Source: Callaeas wilsoni (taxonomy: Eukaryota > Chordata > Aves > Passeriformes > Callaeidae). From it: a stretch of 64,000 nucleotides of DNA. The stretch lies in assembly GCA_013398955.1 (NCBI GenBank), contig VWPU01002111.1, positions 1 through 64,000 on the forward strand, in the 5' to 3' direction. The translations under genes and the position numbers were made by a program. Under the pieces are notes generated by a model, which searched no databases, had not been told where the DNA came from, and was given only the letters and a program-made list of their open reading frames with translations. Below are positions 1 to 64,000 of this stretch, one piece after another; position 1 is the first letter of the stretch; each line of letters begins with the position of its first letter.

Positions 1-64000
<64,000 letters not shown>

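Overview
The window is a stretch of bird nuclear DNA taken up by one gene, KCNQ2 (Kv7.2, the main M-current potassium channel subunit), on the + strand. Bird origin is inferred from seven fragments of CR1 LINE 3' ends, the typical avian retroposon, and from the absence of any mammalian SINE. The species cannot be named. The window opens 29 bases before the start codon, inside a CpG island, and ends in the intron before the last coding exon, so the promoter, the last exon (rest of helix D, distal C-terminus) and the 3'UTR are not here.

Layout: exon 1 (30-325) holds the N-terminus, followed by a 23.5 kb first intron. Exons 2-7 (23824-30507) encode S1-S6 with the voltage sensor, the pore and the GYG filter. 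Exon 8 (31188-31282) carries most of the calmodulin-binding helix A. Then comes a spread-out block of small exons, 9 (30 bp), 10 (69 bp), 11 (30 bp) and 12 (54 bp), between 34622 and 45991, which encode the linker between helices A and B. Exon 13 (53069-53292) carries helix B. Exons 14 and 15 (54088-54858) lead into and carry helix C. Exon 16 (57653-57760, 108 bp) is an alternative cassette, and exon 17 (63407-63530) begins the helix D assembly domain. Exon numbers are counted within this window. Joining all 17 exons gives an unbroken 666-codon frame, with residues 1-372 numbered as in human KCNQ2.

The main result is the splice architecture. Four consecutive exons (9-12), and later exon 16, are all phase 2-2 with lengths divisible by three, so each can be skipped without a frameshift. 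Exons 11 and 12 are too short to appear as open reading frames and were found by matching phase, splice sites and the known mammalian peptides. Splice donors are strong for exons 1-7 and mostly weak from exon 8 on, including a GC donor after exon 15. Candidate splicing signals lie next to the optional exons: a TGCATG nine bases after exon 9, a TG repeat after exon 11, a long pyrimidine tract before exon 16 and a GCATG cluster in intron 16. On the protein side, the S1-S2 loop has an N-S-S glycosylation sequon that human KCNQ2 lacks.

The rest is intron: CR1 pieces, simple repeats, and a few homeodomain-motif-rich blocks that could be conserved enhancers. No second gene, RNA gene, or unfamiliar system was found on either strand.
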